DNA of 64,000 nt from Planococcus shenhongbingii (GTDB lineage: Bacteria > Bacillota > Bacilli > Bacillales_A > Planococcaceae), in contig NZ_CP129235.1 in the NCBI RefSeq assembly GCF_030413635.1, forward strand, positions 1,488,001 to 1,552,000. Reading direction: 5' to 3'. The notes beneath the pieces were generated by a model that was given only the letters and a program-made list of their open reading frames with translations, had not been told where the DNA came from and did not search any database. Positions 1 through 8,436 of the stretch are shown piece after piece. Made by a program: the position numbers and the translations under genes. Positions within the stretch are counted from its first letter, which is position 1; every line of letters starts with the position of its first letter.

Positions 1-18
1 TTAAGGAGGAAATAAAAC

Positions 19-2418
19 ATGTTAGTATCCATTAAATGGCTGAAAGACTATGTAGATACACAAGACTTGGCACCTGCTGACCTTGGCGAAAAAATAACGC
101 GTTCCGGCATCGAAGTCGATGCGGTAATCGACCGTTCACATGGCATCACAAATGTCGTGGTCGGCTATGTTGAATCATGCATCAAACACCCGGAAGCGGA
201 TAAATTATCGATCTGCCAAGTAGATGTCGGCGAAGAAACAACGCAGATCATCTGCGGCGCACCGAATATTGCAGCCGGGCAAAAAGTGATTGTGGCACGC
301 CCTGGAGCTGTACTGCCAGACGGCATGAAAATTAAAAAAGCGAAGCTTCGCGGAGAAGATTCGAACGGTATGATCTGCTCTCTTCAAGAACTGGGAATTG
401 AAGGGAAACTTGTGCCAAAAGCATATGCAGAAGGCATTTATGTCTTGTCGGAAGATGCCGAAGTTGGTTCTGATGTCATTATGAATTTTGATTTGAACGA
501 TACCGTATTAGAACTTGATTTGACGCCAAACCGTGCAGATGCCATGAGCATGCTCGGTGTTGCGTATGAAGTCGGCGCTATTTTATCGGAAGAAGTAAAA
601 CTGCCGGAAGCAACTTATACAGAATCAGCGGATACAGCGGAATCGATGCTGACATTGAACGTTGATGCACCGGATGCCAACCCGTTATATGTTGCTAAAG
701 TGATCCGCAACATCGAAGTGAAGGAATCACCAATGTGGCTGCAGCAGCGCTTGATGGCTGCCGGAGTACGTCCTTTAAACAACGTAGTGGATGTTACGAA
801 CTATGTGTTGATGGAGTACGGCCAGCCGCTTCACGCATTCGACTACGATTCATTGAAAACCGGCAATATCACCGTAAGAAACGCCAAAGAAGGCGAAAAA
901 ATTACGACTTTGGATGACACGGAACGCGTATTATCTGCACATAACCTGGTGATCACAAACGGCGAAGAGCCTGTAGCGCTAGCTGGCGTCATGGGCGGCG
1001 CCAACTCGGAAGTCAGCGATTCGACAACGACCATCGTTATCGAATCCGCATATTTTGCATCAGGCTCAATCCGCCAGACGTCAAAAGACCACGGTTTGCG
1101 CAGCGATGCAAGTTCACGCTATGAAAAAGGGGTTGACCCGAACCGCGTCATTCCAGCAGCGGAACGTGCAGCGAGCTTGATCGCTGAACTTGCCGGCGGG
1201 GAAGTGCTTTCAGGATCGGTTATTTTCGATGTCCTTGACCGGGAAGAAAAAATTGTCACAGTTTCCCCGGACTTCATTAATGCACGCCTTGGCATGAAAA
1301 TCCCGTTTGAAGACATGATGGAAATTCTCGAGCGTTTGAAATTCAATACAGACGCCGTCAATGGCCAGCTGGTCATCTCAGTGCCGACTCGCCGTCAGGA
1401 CATTCAAATAGAAGAAGATATTGTAGAAGAAATTGCACGCTTGTATGGCTATGATGAAATTCCGGCTACTTTGCCGGAAACAGAAGCGACTCCGGGCGGC
1501 TTGACGCCGTACCAGGAAAAACGCCGCACCGTCCGCAGGTATTTGGAAGGCGCTGGACTTCTGCAAGCAACGACTTATTCACTGACGTCTGAGAAATCAG
1601 CAACTCAATTTGCGTTGACTGAAACGGAAACAACACAGCTGTTGATGCCGATGAGTGAAGAACGCAGCACTCTTCGCCAGAGCTTATTGCCGCATTTATT
1701 GGAATCGGTAACGTATAACACGGCTAGAAGAATGGATTCTGTCGCTATGTATGAAACCGGTGCAGTGTTCTTGAAAACGGAAGGCGAATTGCTGAACGAA
1801 GAAGAACATTTAGCCGTCGCCATGACTGGCCTGTGGCTGGACAATAGCTGGCAAGGCGAAAAGAAAGCCGTCGATTTCTTCGTATTGAAAGGCATTGTAG
1901 AAGGGCTGGCTGCTAAACTTGGAGTTGAGCTGGCATTTGAACGCGGCCAGATGGACGATTTGCATCCAGGGCGCACAGCATTTATCATGCTGAATGGCAA
2001 CCGAGTAGGTGTCATCGGCCAGCTTCACCCGACTGAACAAAAAGCGCGCGACTTGAAAAATACGATTGTCATGGAATTGAACATGGCGGCGTTATTGAAT
2101 GTTGAATCGGAAGCACTTGTCTACACGCCAGTGCCGCGTTATCCATCGATTTCACGTGACGTTGCTTTGGTCCTTTCGAAAATCGTTGAAGCAGGAACGA
2201 TTGAAACAGTGATCCGCAATGCAGGCGGCAAACTGCTGAAAGATGTCCGTGTCTTCGACTTGTACGAAGGAGACAACCTGGAAGAAGGCAAAAAATCAGT
2301 GGCATTCTCACTGACGTACTTCGATCCGGAGAAAACGTTGACGGATGAAGAAGTAACGAACGTCCATGAGAAAGTTCTATCAGCTTTAACTGAAGTTGGC
2401 GCGGAACTGCGCAGCTAA
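19..2418 (+). CDS. pheT: Phenylalanine--tRNA ligase beta subunit
   Basis: This is the 799-residue beta chain of the alpha2beta2 enzyme that charges tRNA-Phe in the cytoplasm; the length is normal for the bacterial family. The order is an N-terminal EMAP/tRNA-binding fold (about residues 40-150, with CGAPNI and VARPGAVLP), the B3/B4 editing domain (about 210-395), the B5 domain (about 410-480) and a C-terminal anticodon-binding FDX-ACB domain (about 705-798, beginning near YTPVPRYPSISRD). ATG at 19 follows a strong AAGGAGG site at 3-9. The catalytic alpha gene pheS would be expected just upstream, outside the window. A strong terminator follows. Confidence 0.98.
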   Translation: MLVSIKWLKDYVDTQDLAPADLGEKITRSGIEVDAVIDRSHGITNVVVGYVESCIKHPEADKLSICQVDVGEETTQIICGAPNIAAGQKVIVARPGAVLPDGMKIKKAKLRGEDSNGMICSLQELGIEGKLVPKAYAEGIYVLSEDAEVGSDVIMNFDLNDTVLELDLTPNRADAMSMLGVAYEVGAILSEEVKLPEATYTESADTAESMLTLNVDAPDANPLYVAKVIRNIEVKESPMWLQQRLMAAGVRPLNNVVDVTNYVLMEYGQPLHAFDYDSLKTGNITVRNAKEGEKITTLDDTERVLSAHNLVITNGEEPVALAGVMGGANSEVSDSTTTIVIESAYFASGSIRQTSKDHGLRSDASSRYEKGVDPNRVIPAAERAASLIAELAGGEVLSGSVIFDVLDREEKIVTVSPDFINARLGMKIPFEDMMEILERLKFNTDAVNGQLVISVPTRRQDIQIEEDIVEEIARLYGYDEIPATLPETEATPGGLTPYQEKRRTVRRYLEGAGLLQATTYSLTSEKSATQFALTETETTQLLMPMSEERSTLRQSLLPHLLESVTYNTARRMDSVAMYETGAVFLKTEGELLNEEEHLAVAMTGLWLDNSWQGEKKAVDFFVLKGIVEGLAAKLGVELAFERGQMDDLHPGRTAFIMLNGNRVGVIGQLHPTEQKARDLKNTIVMELNMAALLNVESEALVYTPVPRYPSISRDVALVLSKIVEAGTIETVIRNAGGKLLKDVRVFDLYEGDNLEEGKKSVAFSLTYFDPEKTLTDEEVTNVHEKVLSALTEVGAELRS

Positions 2419-2443
2419 TGAAATAGGTAATTTGATTTAAGGG

Positions 2444-2476
2444 AAAAGCGGAATCTTTATGATTCCGCTTTTTTTT
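2444..2476 (+). terminator. Rho-independent terminator after pheT
   Basis: A perfect 10-bp stem (AAGCGGAATC / GATTCCGCTT) with a 5-nt loop is followed by a run of T. It ends the pheT transcript before the pilin-like genes. Confidence 0.93.
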
Positions 2477-2619
2477 GTATAAGAAAATATAATTTATGGG
2501 TTTTTTATTACATTTATATTGATAAAAAGAACTATTTATATTTTTTTATTATGTTAAAATGGAAGTAATTAATTTTAAATTGGTTAAAAGGACATAGTTG
2601 AATGGAGGAGAAAAATTAA

Positions 2620-3051
2620 ATGAAAGGCAAGTATCAAAATGAAGGCGGCATGACTTTGGTAGAGTTATTGGCAGCCCTTGTCCTTTTAGGGATAATTCTT
2701 GTGGCATTCATGTCATTCTTTACGCAATCGGCTAATTTTACTGCGCATAACCATGAAACTTTAACAGCGGTTCAAGTGGCTGAAGAAGTGGTGGCAGACG
2801 TTCGTGACTTGAGTGAAATTAGATCGTTAAAGGACCAAAAAGATTATAAGTTAGTAAGCAACTATATTGAAGATCGAACTACACATGAACAATATATTAT
2901 CACTTTGACAGAAGAAATTATTGAGGTTCCTCGTCAAGATGACCCAACAAAAAAGTTAGTGCTTAAAAAAGCAATTATATCTGTAAAGTCAAGGTCGGGC
3001 TATGGAATCAACGAGCCTGAATTTAAAACTGAAATGTATTTGAAGAGGTGA
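2620..3051 (+). CDS. Prepilin-like protein with N-terminal methylation motif
   Basis: A 143-residue type IV pilin-like (pseudopilin) protein. The class III signal is clear: a short basic leader, cleavage expected between G10 and M11 in GGMTLVELL, glutamate at mature position 5, then a hydrophobic helix to about residue 33. Such proteins are cleaved and N-methylated by a prepilin peptidase and built into a pseudopilus or pilus at the membrane. The rest is short and has no recognisable domain. It is the first of three closely spaced genes with lower GC than pheT or rnhC. The peptidase and assembly ATPase are not in this window, so which fibre it joins is unknown. Confidence 0.85.
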   Translation: MKGKYQNEGGMTLVELLAALVLLGIILVAFMSFFTQSANFTAHNHETLTAVQVAEEVVADVRDLSEIRSLKDQKDYKLVSNYIEDRTTHEQYIITLTEEIIEVPRQDDPTKKLVLKKAIISVKSRSGYGINEPEFKTEMYLKR

Positions 3052-3055
3052 AGCT

Positions 3056-3517
3056 ATGAGAAGTGAAAAAGGTATGACATTAGTAGAACTTTTAGCAGCT
3101 CTAGCTCTAGCAGGAATTGTTACTGTGTTGATAGCTTCTGTTTTAACAAATGGGACAAACGCCTCGCAACGGACAGGAACTAAACAGCAATTACAACAAG
3201 AAGCTAATGTTATCGTTGAGAAAATACGAGCACATTACTTGCTAAATGAAAAAGATGCAGCAATTCCGGAAGAATTCTCTATTAAGGTAGATGGAAACAA
3301 ATTGTTTATTACTGATGATACAGGAGTAGAAATCCAACTTTCCGAAGGCTTCGAATATGATTTAGATCCTGCTGCATTAAGCTCTTCACTTACTAAAAAA
3401 ACAGTAACAATCAAAAGAACAGAGAGTTCTTTTTTTAATTTATTGATACGAGCAAAAGGTGCAGATTCTAATGATCCAAAGTTTAATGTAAATACGTCGT
3501 TTAGCAAATTGAATTAG
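3056..3517 (+). CDS. Prepilin-like protein with N-terminal methylation motif
   Basis: A 153-residue second pseudopilin, starting 4 bp after the previous stop. The leader is only six residues; cleavage is expected at G6|M7 in KGMTLVELL, with glutamate at mature position 5 and a hydrophobic helix after it. The remainder is a small, mostly polar domain of unknown fold. The shared MTLVELLAALxLxGI core with the upstream gene suggests that the two arose by duplication or were kept as partner minor pilins. No cysteine pair or adhesin motif is visible. Confidence 0.84.
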   Translation: MRSEKGMTLVELLAALALAGIVTVLIASVLTNGTNASQRTGTKQQLQQEANVIVEKIRAHYLLNEKDAAIPEEFSIKVDGNKLFITDDTGVEIQLSEGFEYDLDPAALSSSLTKKTVTIKRTESSFFNLLIRAKGADSNDPKFNVNTSFSKLN

Positions 3518-3527
3518 GAGGAAAGAT

Positions 3528-4652
3528 ATGAAAGCGGTTAGAAGCGAAAAGGGATACGCATTATTAATGGTTTTAATGCTAGTTCTCCTATTTACTGTTC
3601 TAGGAATGGGTTTGCTTGCGATGAATATGAACGCTGCGAAACAATTTAATAAAAAAGAAGAACAAGTTCAAGCGAGGCACCAAGCGGAAATGGGGGTTAT
3701 CCACTATGAGGCAGTTTTAAAAGACAAAATTGCAAGCTCTACTTCTAACGTTCTTACCTGTAATGACGTTGAGGCTTTATTAGGATCAAACAAAAAGTTA
3801 GAAAAAGGTATGTACAATGTGGTTGGAGTAGAAGCATCCGGTGCCTCTTGCAAGGAAATTGAAGCAGGTAAAACTTTGGAAATTAGTATTAAGAGTTTAG
3901 GAACCGTAAATGTTGATACTCAAAAGGAAGTAATAGCAAAATTTTATGCGAATAATATTGGGGGAGATTTAGAACAAGCTGAAGAATCTACGAATACAAT
4001 TCAGCCACCTTTAGAAGAACCAGGTAGCGGAAAAAAAGTTGATTCGCTCTCTCTTACTAAACACTCAGGAACTGAAGCTTCCACTTTCTCTGACAATTTA
4101 ACTATCAAATCGGTTCTATCTACAGGAACAGGTTTTGAAACAGTGCTAAAAGCAAAGAAGCATTTATTTATAAATGGAATCATAATGCCTGGAAATGTAG
4201 CTGGTCAAAGTATGAACTTGAATAATCACACGTGTATTGGAGTTGGGGGAAATTTTACAGCATTAACTCAAATTGACTGGGGTGGGCAAAGTTCTATTGA
4301 ATTGCTTGTCAGGAAAGATGCTTACTTACCATCGGATATAATTAATTGGAAAGATGATAAGACTAAAGTTTTTGTTTTTGGAAACTTATATTTGCCACAG
4401 AACTATAAATATATAACGCATAACAAAAAAGTTGCTGAAAAAAGTGATGTGCATATATATATAGGAGGTAAAGTTTACCAAGAAAATAATCTGAAAAAAT
4501 ATACAGAAATTGTTAATCCGTTTCATAGTCTAAAAACAACTCAAATGAGACAAGCATATTCCCTAAGTTGCACAATTCCAGAAATGTTAGAGGAAAATGG
4601 AGATATTCCTAACTGGATGCTCCAAGATAATATAGACATAAGTTACCAATAG
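3528..4652 (+). CDS. Pilus-associated (PilX-like N-terminus) membrane-anchored protein
   Basis: A 374-residue protein with a short basic leader, a glycine (G9) before a long hydrophobic helix (about residues 10-33) and then AKQFNKKEEQVQARHQAEMG, typical of PilX/PulK-type large minor pilins. It lacks the glutamate at mature position 5 (methionine there), which is a known variation in tip-type minor pilins. The C-terminal two thirds contains beta-rich segments (IGGKVYQEN, VFGNLYLPQ). RBS AGGAGG lies just before ATG 3528, 10 bp after the previous gene, so it is the last gene of the same operon. Function beyond pilus association is not identifiable. Confidence 0.7.
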   Translation: MKAVRSEKGYALLMVLMLVLLFTVLGMGLLAMNMNAAKQFNKKEEQVQARHQAEMGVIHYEAVLKDKIASSTSNVLTCNDVEALLGSNKKLEKGMYNVVGVEASGASCKEIEAGKTLEISIKSLGTVNVDTQKEVIAKFYANNIGGDLEQAEESTNTIQPPLEEPGSGKKVDSLSLTKHSGTEASTFSDNLTIKSVLSTGTGFETVLKAKKHLFINGIIMPGNVAGQSMNLNNHTCIGVGGNFTALTQIDWGGQSSIELLVRKDAYLPSDIINWKDDKTKVFVFGNLYLPQNYKYITHNKKVAEKSDVHIYIGGKVYQENNLKKYTEIVNPFHSLKTTQMRQAYSLSCTIPEMLEENGDIPNWMLQDNIDISYQ

Positions 4653-4789
4653 CATCGTTTGAGAAATCCGCAGACTTAGTGATTCTTAAGTATCATCGAA
4701 TAAATTATTTAGTACGTAATACTTAAATATCTTCGGTTTCTTCCAGAGATATGGTAAAATAAGAATGTTCTAAAAATTTAAAGGGGTAA

Positions 4790-4823
4790 TGAAAAAAGCT
4801 CAAGGATTTTCCTCAAGCTTTTC
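4790..4823 (-). terminator. Terminator of rnhC (minus strand)
   Basis: Read on the minus strand, AAAAGCTTGAGGA pairs with TCCTTGAGCTTTT (two internal mismatches) around a short A-rich loop and runs into TTTTTT. It lies just after the rnhC stop. Confidence 0.75.
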
Positions 4824-4837
4824 AAATAACTCGGATA

Positions 4838-5773
4838 TCAATGAGACCTCTTTTTAAACGCCAAGTCTTTCGCTTTTTTCGTATTGGCAAAATGGACTTT
4901 CGTTATGGACTGCAAAAACGCCTCACCATGCTTCAGCAGAATCTTCGCTGCTGCTTCGTCGACGATTTTCCCTGCACCTTTTGGCAATGTGACGCCAGCT
5001 TTTTGGCTGAGTGCATCCATTTCTTCCAAAAATGCCACGCGCGCGATGATGGAGGCGCAAGCTACCGATACATGCAAACCTTCCGCTTTAGTGGAAAACA
5101 GCACGTTTTCGCGGATGATTTCCGCTTCGTTTTTAATATGGTTGTAATAGATGCCGCGCTCAGCAAATTGGTCAATTAAAATCGCTTCCGGTTTCTCAGG
5201 GGCAATTTTGCGCAAAACATGTTTTAATGCTTGATTATGCAGCAACGCTTTGATTTTTCCTTGTGACCAGTCTTTGCTTTGAACAGCATTGTATTTATCA
5301 TTTTTTAAGGTCAATACACTATGAAGAAAGGCCGCTTTTAAGTCCGGTGCAATGATGCGCATATAATCATCAGTCAATTGTTTGGAGTCTTTTACTCCGA
5401 GTTCATGGGCAAGCGCGACTTTATCAGCCGGTACAAAACAAGCGGCAACTGTAATCGGACCGAAAAAATCGCCGGTTCCAGTTTCATCGGATCCGAGAAC
5501 GGACTTATATGCGAAATCGGGCGGCAAAACATCGCCTTTAGTAGAGACCGTTTTAACAGCGGCAGGGGAGGTGGAACCCCATCTGGCAGCTTCGCGTTCA
5601 GCTCCTGCTCCTTGGAACATGACTTTGCCGGAATTATAAACGGTCACGACCGCGTCGGACAGTTTAGCGGTAAAGCGGATATACGGAGCTTTGGCTGCCA
5701 CTTTTTTATTGTTATAATGATTGATGATCTGGAGGAGACTTTCCTCGGGAAGTTGAAGCACTGTGTTTGACAT
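4838..5773 (-). CDS. rnhC: Ribonuclease HIII
   Basis: RNase HIII degrades the RNA strand of RNA-DNA hybrids. The start is taken at ATG 5773 (MSNTVLQLPEE, 311 residues) because AAAGGAGA lies 7 bp upstream; an in-frame ATG 27 bp earlier has no such site. The N-terminal TBP-like substrate-binding domain (about residues 1-85) is followed by the RNase H fold with GSDETGTGDFFGP, carrying the first catalytic acidic residue and the Gly-rich loop of the HII/HIII family, and later DSKQLTD and a conserved ACASIIAR helix. It is transcribed divergently from zapA, as in Bacillus. Confidence 0.96.
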   Translation of the reverse strand: MSNTVLQLPEESLLQIINHYNNKKVAAKAPYIRFTAKLSDAVVTVYNSGKVMFQGAGAEREAARWGSTSPAAVKTVSTKGDVLPPDFAYKSVLGSDETGTGDFFGPITVAACFVPADKVALAHELGVKDSKQLTDDYMRIIAPDLKAAFLHSVLTLKNDKYNAVQSKDWSQGKIKALLHNQALKHVLRKIAPEKPEAILIDQFAERGIYYNHIKNEAEIIRENVLFSTKAEGLHVSVACASIIARVAFLEEMDALSQKAGVTLPKGAGKIVDEAAAKILLKHGEAFLQSITKVHFANTKKAKDLAFKKRSH

Positions 5774-5857
5774 GGGTAAGTCTCCTTTCTTATAATTCAC
5801 TTTCTGGATTAGTTCATGTTATGATTATGTATAGGATTTCTAAGGAGGGATGGAGCA

Positions 5858-6118
5858 TTGGCAGAGGATCACAGAATTCGCACTTCAGTAAAGATATATG
5901 GCTATACTTATAAACTGGTTGGCACAGAAACATCCGCGCATATGCAATTAGTCGCATCGATGGTGGATGAGAAGATGCGTGAAATCCATGCGATGAACCC
6001 ATCACTTGACAGTTCGAAGCTCGCTGTATTAACCGCTGTTAATATGGTACATGATAATCTTAAACTGAAAGAGCACGTAGAACAATTAGAAAATGAATTG
6101 AGAAAGTTGAAGGGTTGA
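5858..6118 (+). CDS. zapA: Cell division protein ZapA
   Basis: An 86-residue FtsZ-associated protein that promotes Z-ring bundling at midcell. The start is TTG at 5858, with AAGGAGGGA about 6 bp upstream. The N-terminal half carries the ZapA head ([17 protein letters not shown]) and the C-terminal half is a helix with [16 protein letters not shown] coiled-coil character, used for dimerisation. The stop overlaps the next reading frame, and the gene pair zapA-cvpA is conserved in Bacillus. Confidence 0.94.
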   Translation: MAEDHRIRTSVKIYGYTYKLVGTETSAHMQLVASMVDEKMREIHAMNPSLDSSKLAVLTAVNMVHDNLKLKEHVEQLENELRKLKG

Positions 6119-6123
6119 CGAAC

Positions 6124-6660
6124 ATGCTAGATATTATTTTACTGATTTTGTTGCTTGGCGGCATTATTGTTGGCGCCAAACGGGGACTCGTGCTCCAGCT
6201 GATTCATATGGTAGGCTTTATTGTCGCACTCGTCGTTGCTTATCTCTATTATAAACCTTTAGCCGACTACTTCGTGCTATGGGTGCCGTATCCGGTTGTC
6301 GGCGAAGATTCCCGGTTTACGATTGCCATTGAGCAGCTGGACCTGGATCAAACATTTTACCAGTTACTCGCCTTCGCATTAATTTTCTTTGTGGTTAAAT
6401 TCGGATTGCAGTTGATTGCATCCATGTTTGATTTCCTGAAATATTTGCCGGTTCTTGGTTTCTTCAGCAAAATTCTAGGGGCGGTATTAGGTTTTGTCGA
6501 AGTGTACATACTGCTGTTCATCGTCATTTACGTATTTGCGCTGCTTCCGATGGATGCCGTTCAAAGCCAGCTCGAGAATTCAGGGATTGCCCAGTTCATG
6601 CTTGAACGGACACCGTATTTCTCAGAGAAAGTAAAAGAATGGTGGTATATTTATACGTAA
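6124..6660 (+). CDS. CvpA family integral membrane protein
   Basis: A 178-residue membrane protein of the CvpA (colicin V production) family, the counterpart of B. subtilis YshB. Four hydrophobic segments are visible (about residues 1-20, 25-45, 75-100, 115-145). ATG 6124 (MLDIILLILLLGG) is preferred over TTG 6115, because AAGGG ends 9 bp before it and the family usually begins in this way. The biochemical role of the family is not settled. It lies 5 bp after the zapA stop and is followed by a terminator. Confidence 0.9.
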   Translation: MLDIILLILLLGGIIVGAKRGLVLQLIHMVGFIVALVVAYLYYKPLADYFVLWVPYPVVGEDSRFTIAIEQLDLDQTFYQLLAFALIFFVVKFGLQLIASMFDFLKYLPVLGFFSKILGAVLGFVEVYILLFIVIYVFALLPMDAVQSQLENSGIAQFMLERTPYFSEKVKEWWYIYT

Positions 6661-6665
6661 GTAAG

Positions 6666-6695
6666 AACTTCTCTCTTACCGGGGGAAGTTTTTTT
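6666..6695 (+). terminator. Terminator after cvpA
   Basis: AACTTCTC pairs with GGGAAGTT (one G-U) over a 9-nt loop and is followed by TTTTT. Confidence 0.75.
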
Positions 6696-6720
6696 AAGTC
6701 TAAATACTGGAGGGCTCTGG

Positions 6721-8424
6721 ATGAATAAAAAAATTATCATCAGAACACTTGAAAAAATTGCATTGTATATGGAGTTAAAAGGGGAAAACCCGTTTAAAGT
6801 ATCGGCTTTCCGAAAAGCGGCACAAGCGCTTGAACTGGATCAGCGCAGTTTAGATGAACTGGAAGACGTGACCAAACTGAAAGGCATCGGCAAAGGAACC
6901 GGTGATGTCATTCTGGAATTGGTCGCTACGGGTAAATCTACGGTATTGGAAGAACTTCAAGCCGAAGTGCCAAAAGGGCTCGTACCATTGATGAAACTGC
7001 AAGGCATGGGCGGCAAAAAAATTGCCAAGCTCTATAAAGAACTGGGAATCGATTCTGCCGAAGCGCTGAAACAGGCGTGCCTTGACCATGAGATTCAGAA
7101 ATTGCCTGGCTTCGGTCCGAAATCCGAAGAGAAGATTTTAAAGGAATTGACTGAATTCGACTCCAAACCAGGACGCCATCCCATCTGGAAAACGGAAGAA
7201 GCCGTGGAGTTTGTTGAGGATATACTGTCTAATATCGAAGGCATCAGTGAGTTTTCGGTAGCTGGAAGTTACCGGCGTACGAAAGAGACAAGCAAAGACC
7301 TCGACTTTATCGTTGCAACTGCCAATCCTGCTGCTGTAAAAGAACAATTGCTGGCTGCTCTTCCTATTCAGGAGACCATTGCCTCCGGCGACACGAAAGT
7401 TTCGGTGACAGTGGAATTCCAGGATCCGATTGACATTGATTTCCGCTTGGTGGCACCAGAAGAATTTGTCACAGCGTTACATCATTTCACAGGTTCAAAA
7501 GACCATAACGTGAAAATGCGGCAGCTCGCGAAATCGCAGAACAAGAAAATCAGTGAATACGGGGTTGAGCAAGAAGACGGGACGGTGGCAACGTTTGCAT
7601 CCGAAACCGATTTCTATGCTCATTTTGGCTTGCCGTTCATTCCGCCGACCGTACGGGAAGACGGGCGCGAATTGGATCTTCTCGACGATATCCCGCTGAT
7701 CGTCGATTTGCCGGATATCAAAGGCGATTTGCATATGCATACGACGTGGTCGGACGGCGCTCATTCGCTGACGGAAATGATTGATGCGTGCCGCAGCCGT
7801 AATTATAGCTATATGGTGATTACGGACCATTCAGAGTATCTGAAAGTCGCAAACGGCTTAACGCCGGAACGTTTATTAAAACAAAATGCAGAAATCCGTG
7901 AATTAAATCAGAAATACGACGATATCGAAGTGCTTTCCGGAACAGAAATGGATATTTTGCCGGACGGTTCACTCGATTTTGAGGATGAAGTGCTGGAACA
8001 GCTTGATTTTGTGATTGCCAGCATCCATTCCAGTTTCCAGCAGCCACGGGAACAGATCATGGAACGGATCTTGACGGCGATGAAAAATCCCCATGTGGAT
8101 ATGATTGCTCATCCGACGGGCCGCATTGTCGGCCAGCGTAGCGGCTATGACCCGGATATCGAGCAGCTGCTCGACTGGGCAAAAGAATACGGCAAAATTG
8201 TGGAATTGAATGCCAGTCCATACCGTTTGGACTTGGCAGTTGAACATCTGGAAATGGCTCAGGAAAAAGGGGTGCCTGTCGCCATTAATACGGATGCTCA
8301 TGCGATTGAACAACTCGATGTAATGGCAATTGGCGTCCGCCATGCCCAAAAAGCATGGCTGAAAAAAGACAATGTCGTCAATACTTGGACATTGGAGAAA
8401 TTGAAAGAATACCTGAAAAAATAG
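6721..8424 (+). CDS. polX: DNA polymerase/3'-5' exonuclease PolX
   Basis: A 567-residue family X DNA polymerase with a PHP phosphoesterase domain, acting in gap-filling base excision repair. Helix-hairpin-helix motifs appear early (LKGIGKGTGDVI near residue 57, then PGFGPKSEEKIL near 128). The nucleotidyltransferase core has the metal-binding SYRRTKETSKDLDFIV (near 182-197) and DIDFRLV. The PHP domain fills residues about 335-560, with HMHTTWSDG, TDHSEYL, HPTGR and NTDAH supplying metal ligands. RBS GGAGGG precedes the ATG. It is 12 bp upstream of mutS2, as in B. subtilis yshC-mutSB. Confidence 0.97.
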   Translation: MNKKIIIRTLEKIALYMELKGENPFKVSAFRKAAQALELDQRSLDELEDVTKLKGIGKGTGDVILELVATGKSTVLEELQAEVPKGLVPLMKLQGMGGKKIAKLYKELGIDSAEALKQACLDHEIQKLPGFGPKSEEKILKELTEFDSKPGRHPIWKTEEAVEFVEDILSNIEGISEFSVAGSYRRTKETSKDLDFIVATANPAAVKEQLLAALPIQETIASGDTKVSVTVEFQDPIDIDFRLVAPEEFVTALHHFTGSKDHNVKMRQLAKSQNKKISEYGVEQEDGTVATFASETDFYAHFGLPFIPPTVREDGRELDLLDDIPLIVDLPDIKGDLHMHTTWSDGAHSLTEMIDACRSRNYSYMVITDHSEYLKVANGLTPERLLKQNAEIRELNQKYDDIEVLSGTEMDILPDGSLDFEDEVLEQLDFVIASIHSSFQQPREQIMERILTAMKNPHVDMIAHPTGRIVGQRSGYDPDIEQLLDWAKEYGKIVELNASPYRLDLAVEHLEMAQEKGVPVAINTDAHAIEQLDVMAIGVRHAQKAWLKKDNVVNTWTLEKLKEYLKK

Positions 8425-8436
8425 GAGGTGTCTCGC

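Noticed and set aside
1605..2015. Long antisense frames inside pheT and other backbone genes
   Set aside because: They mirror codon bias of the real gene on the other strand and lack ribosome-binding sites or family motifs.
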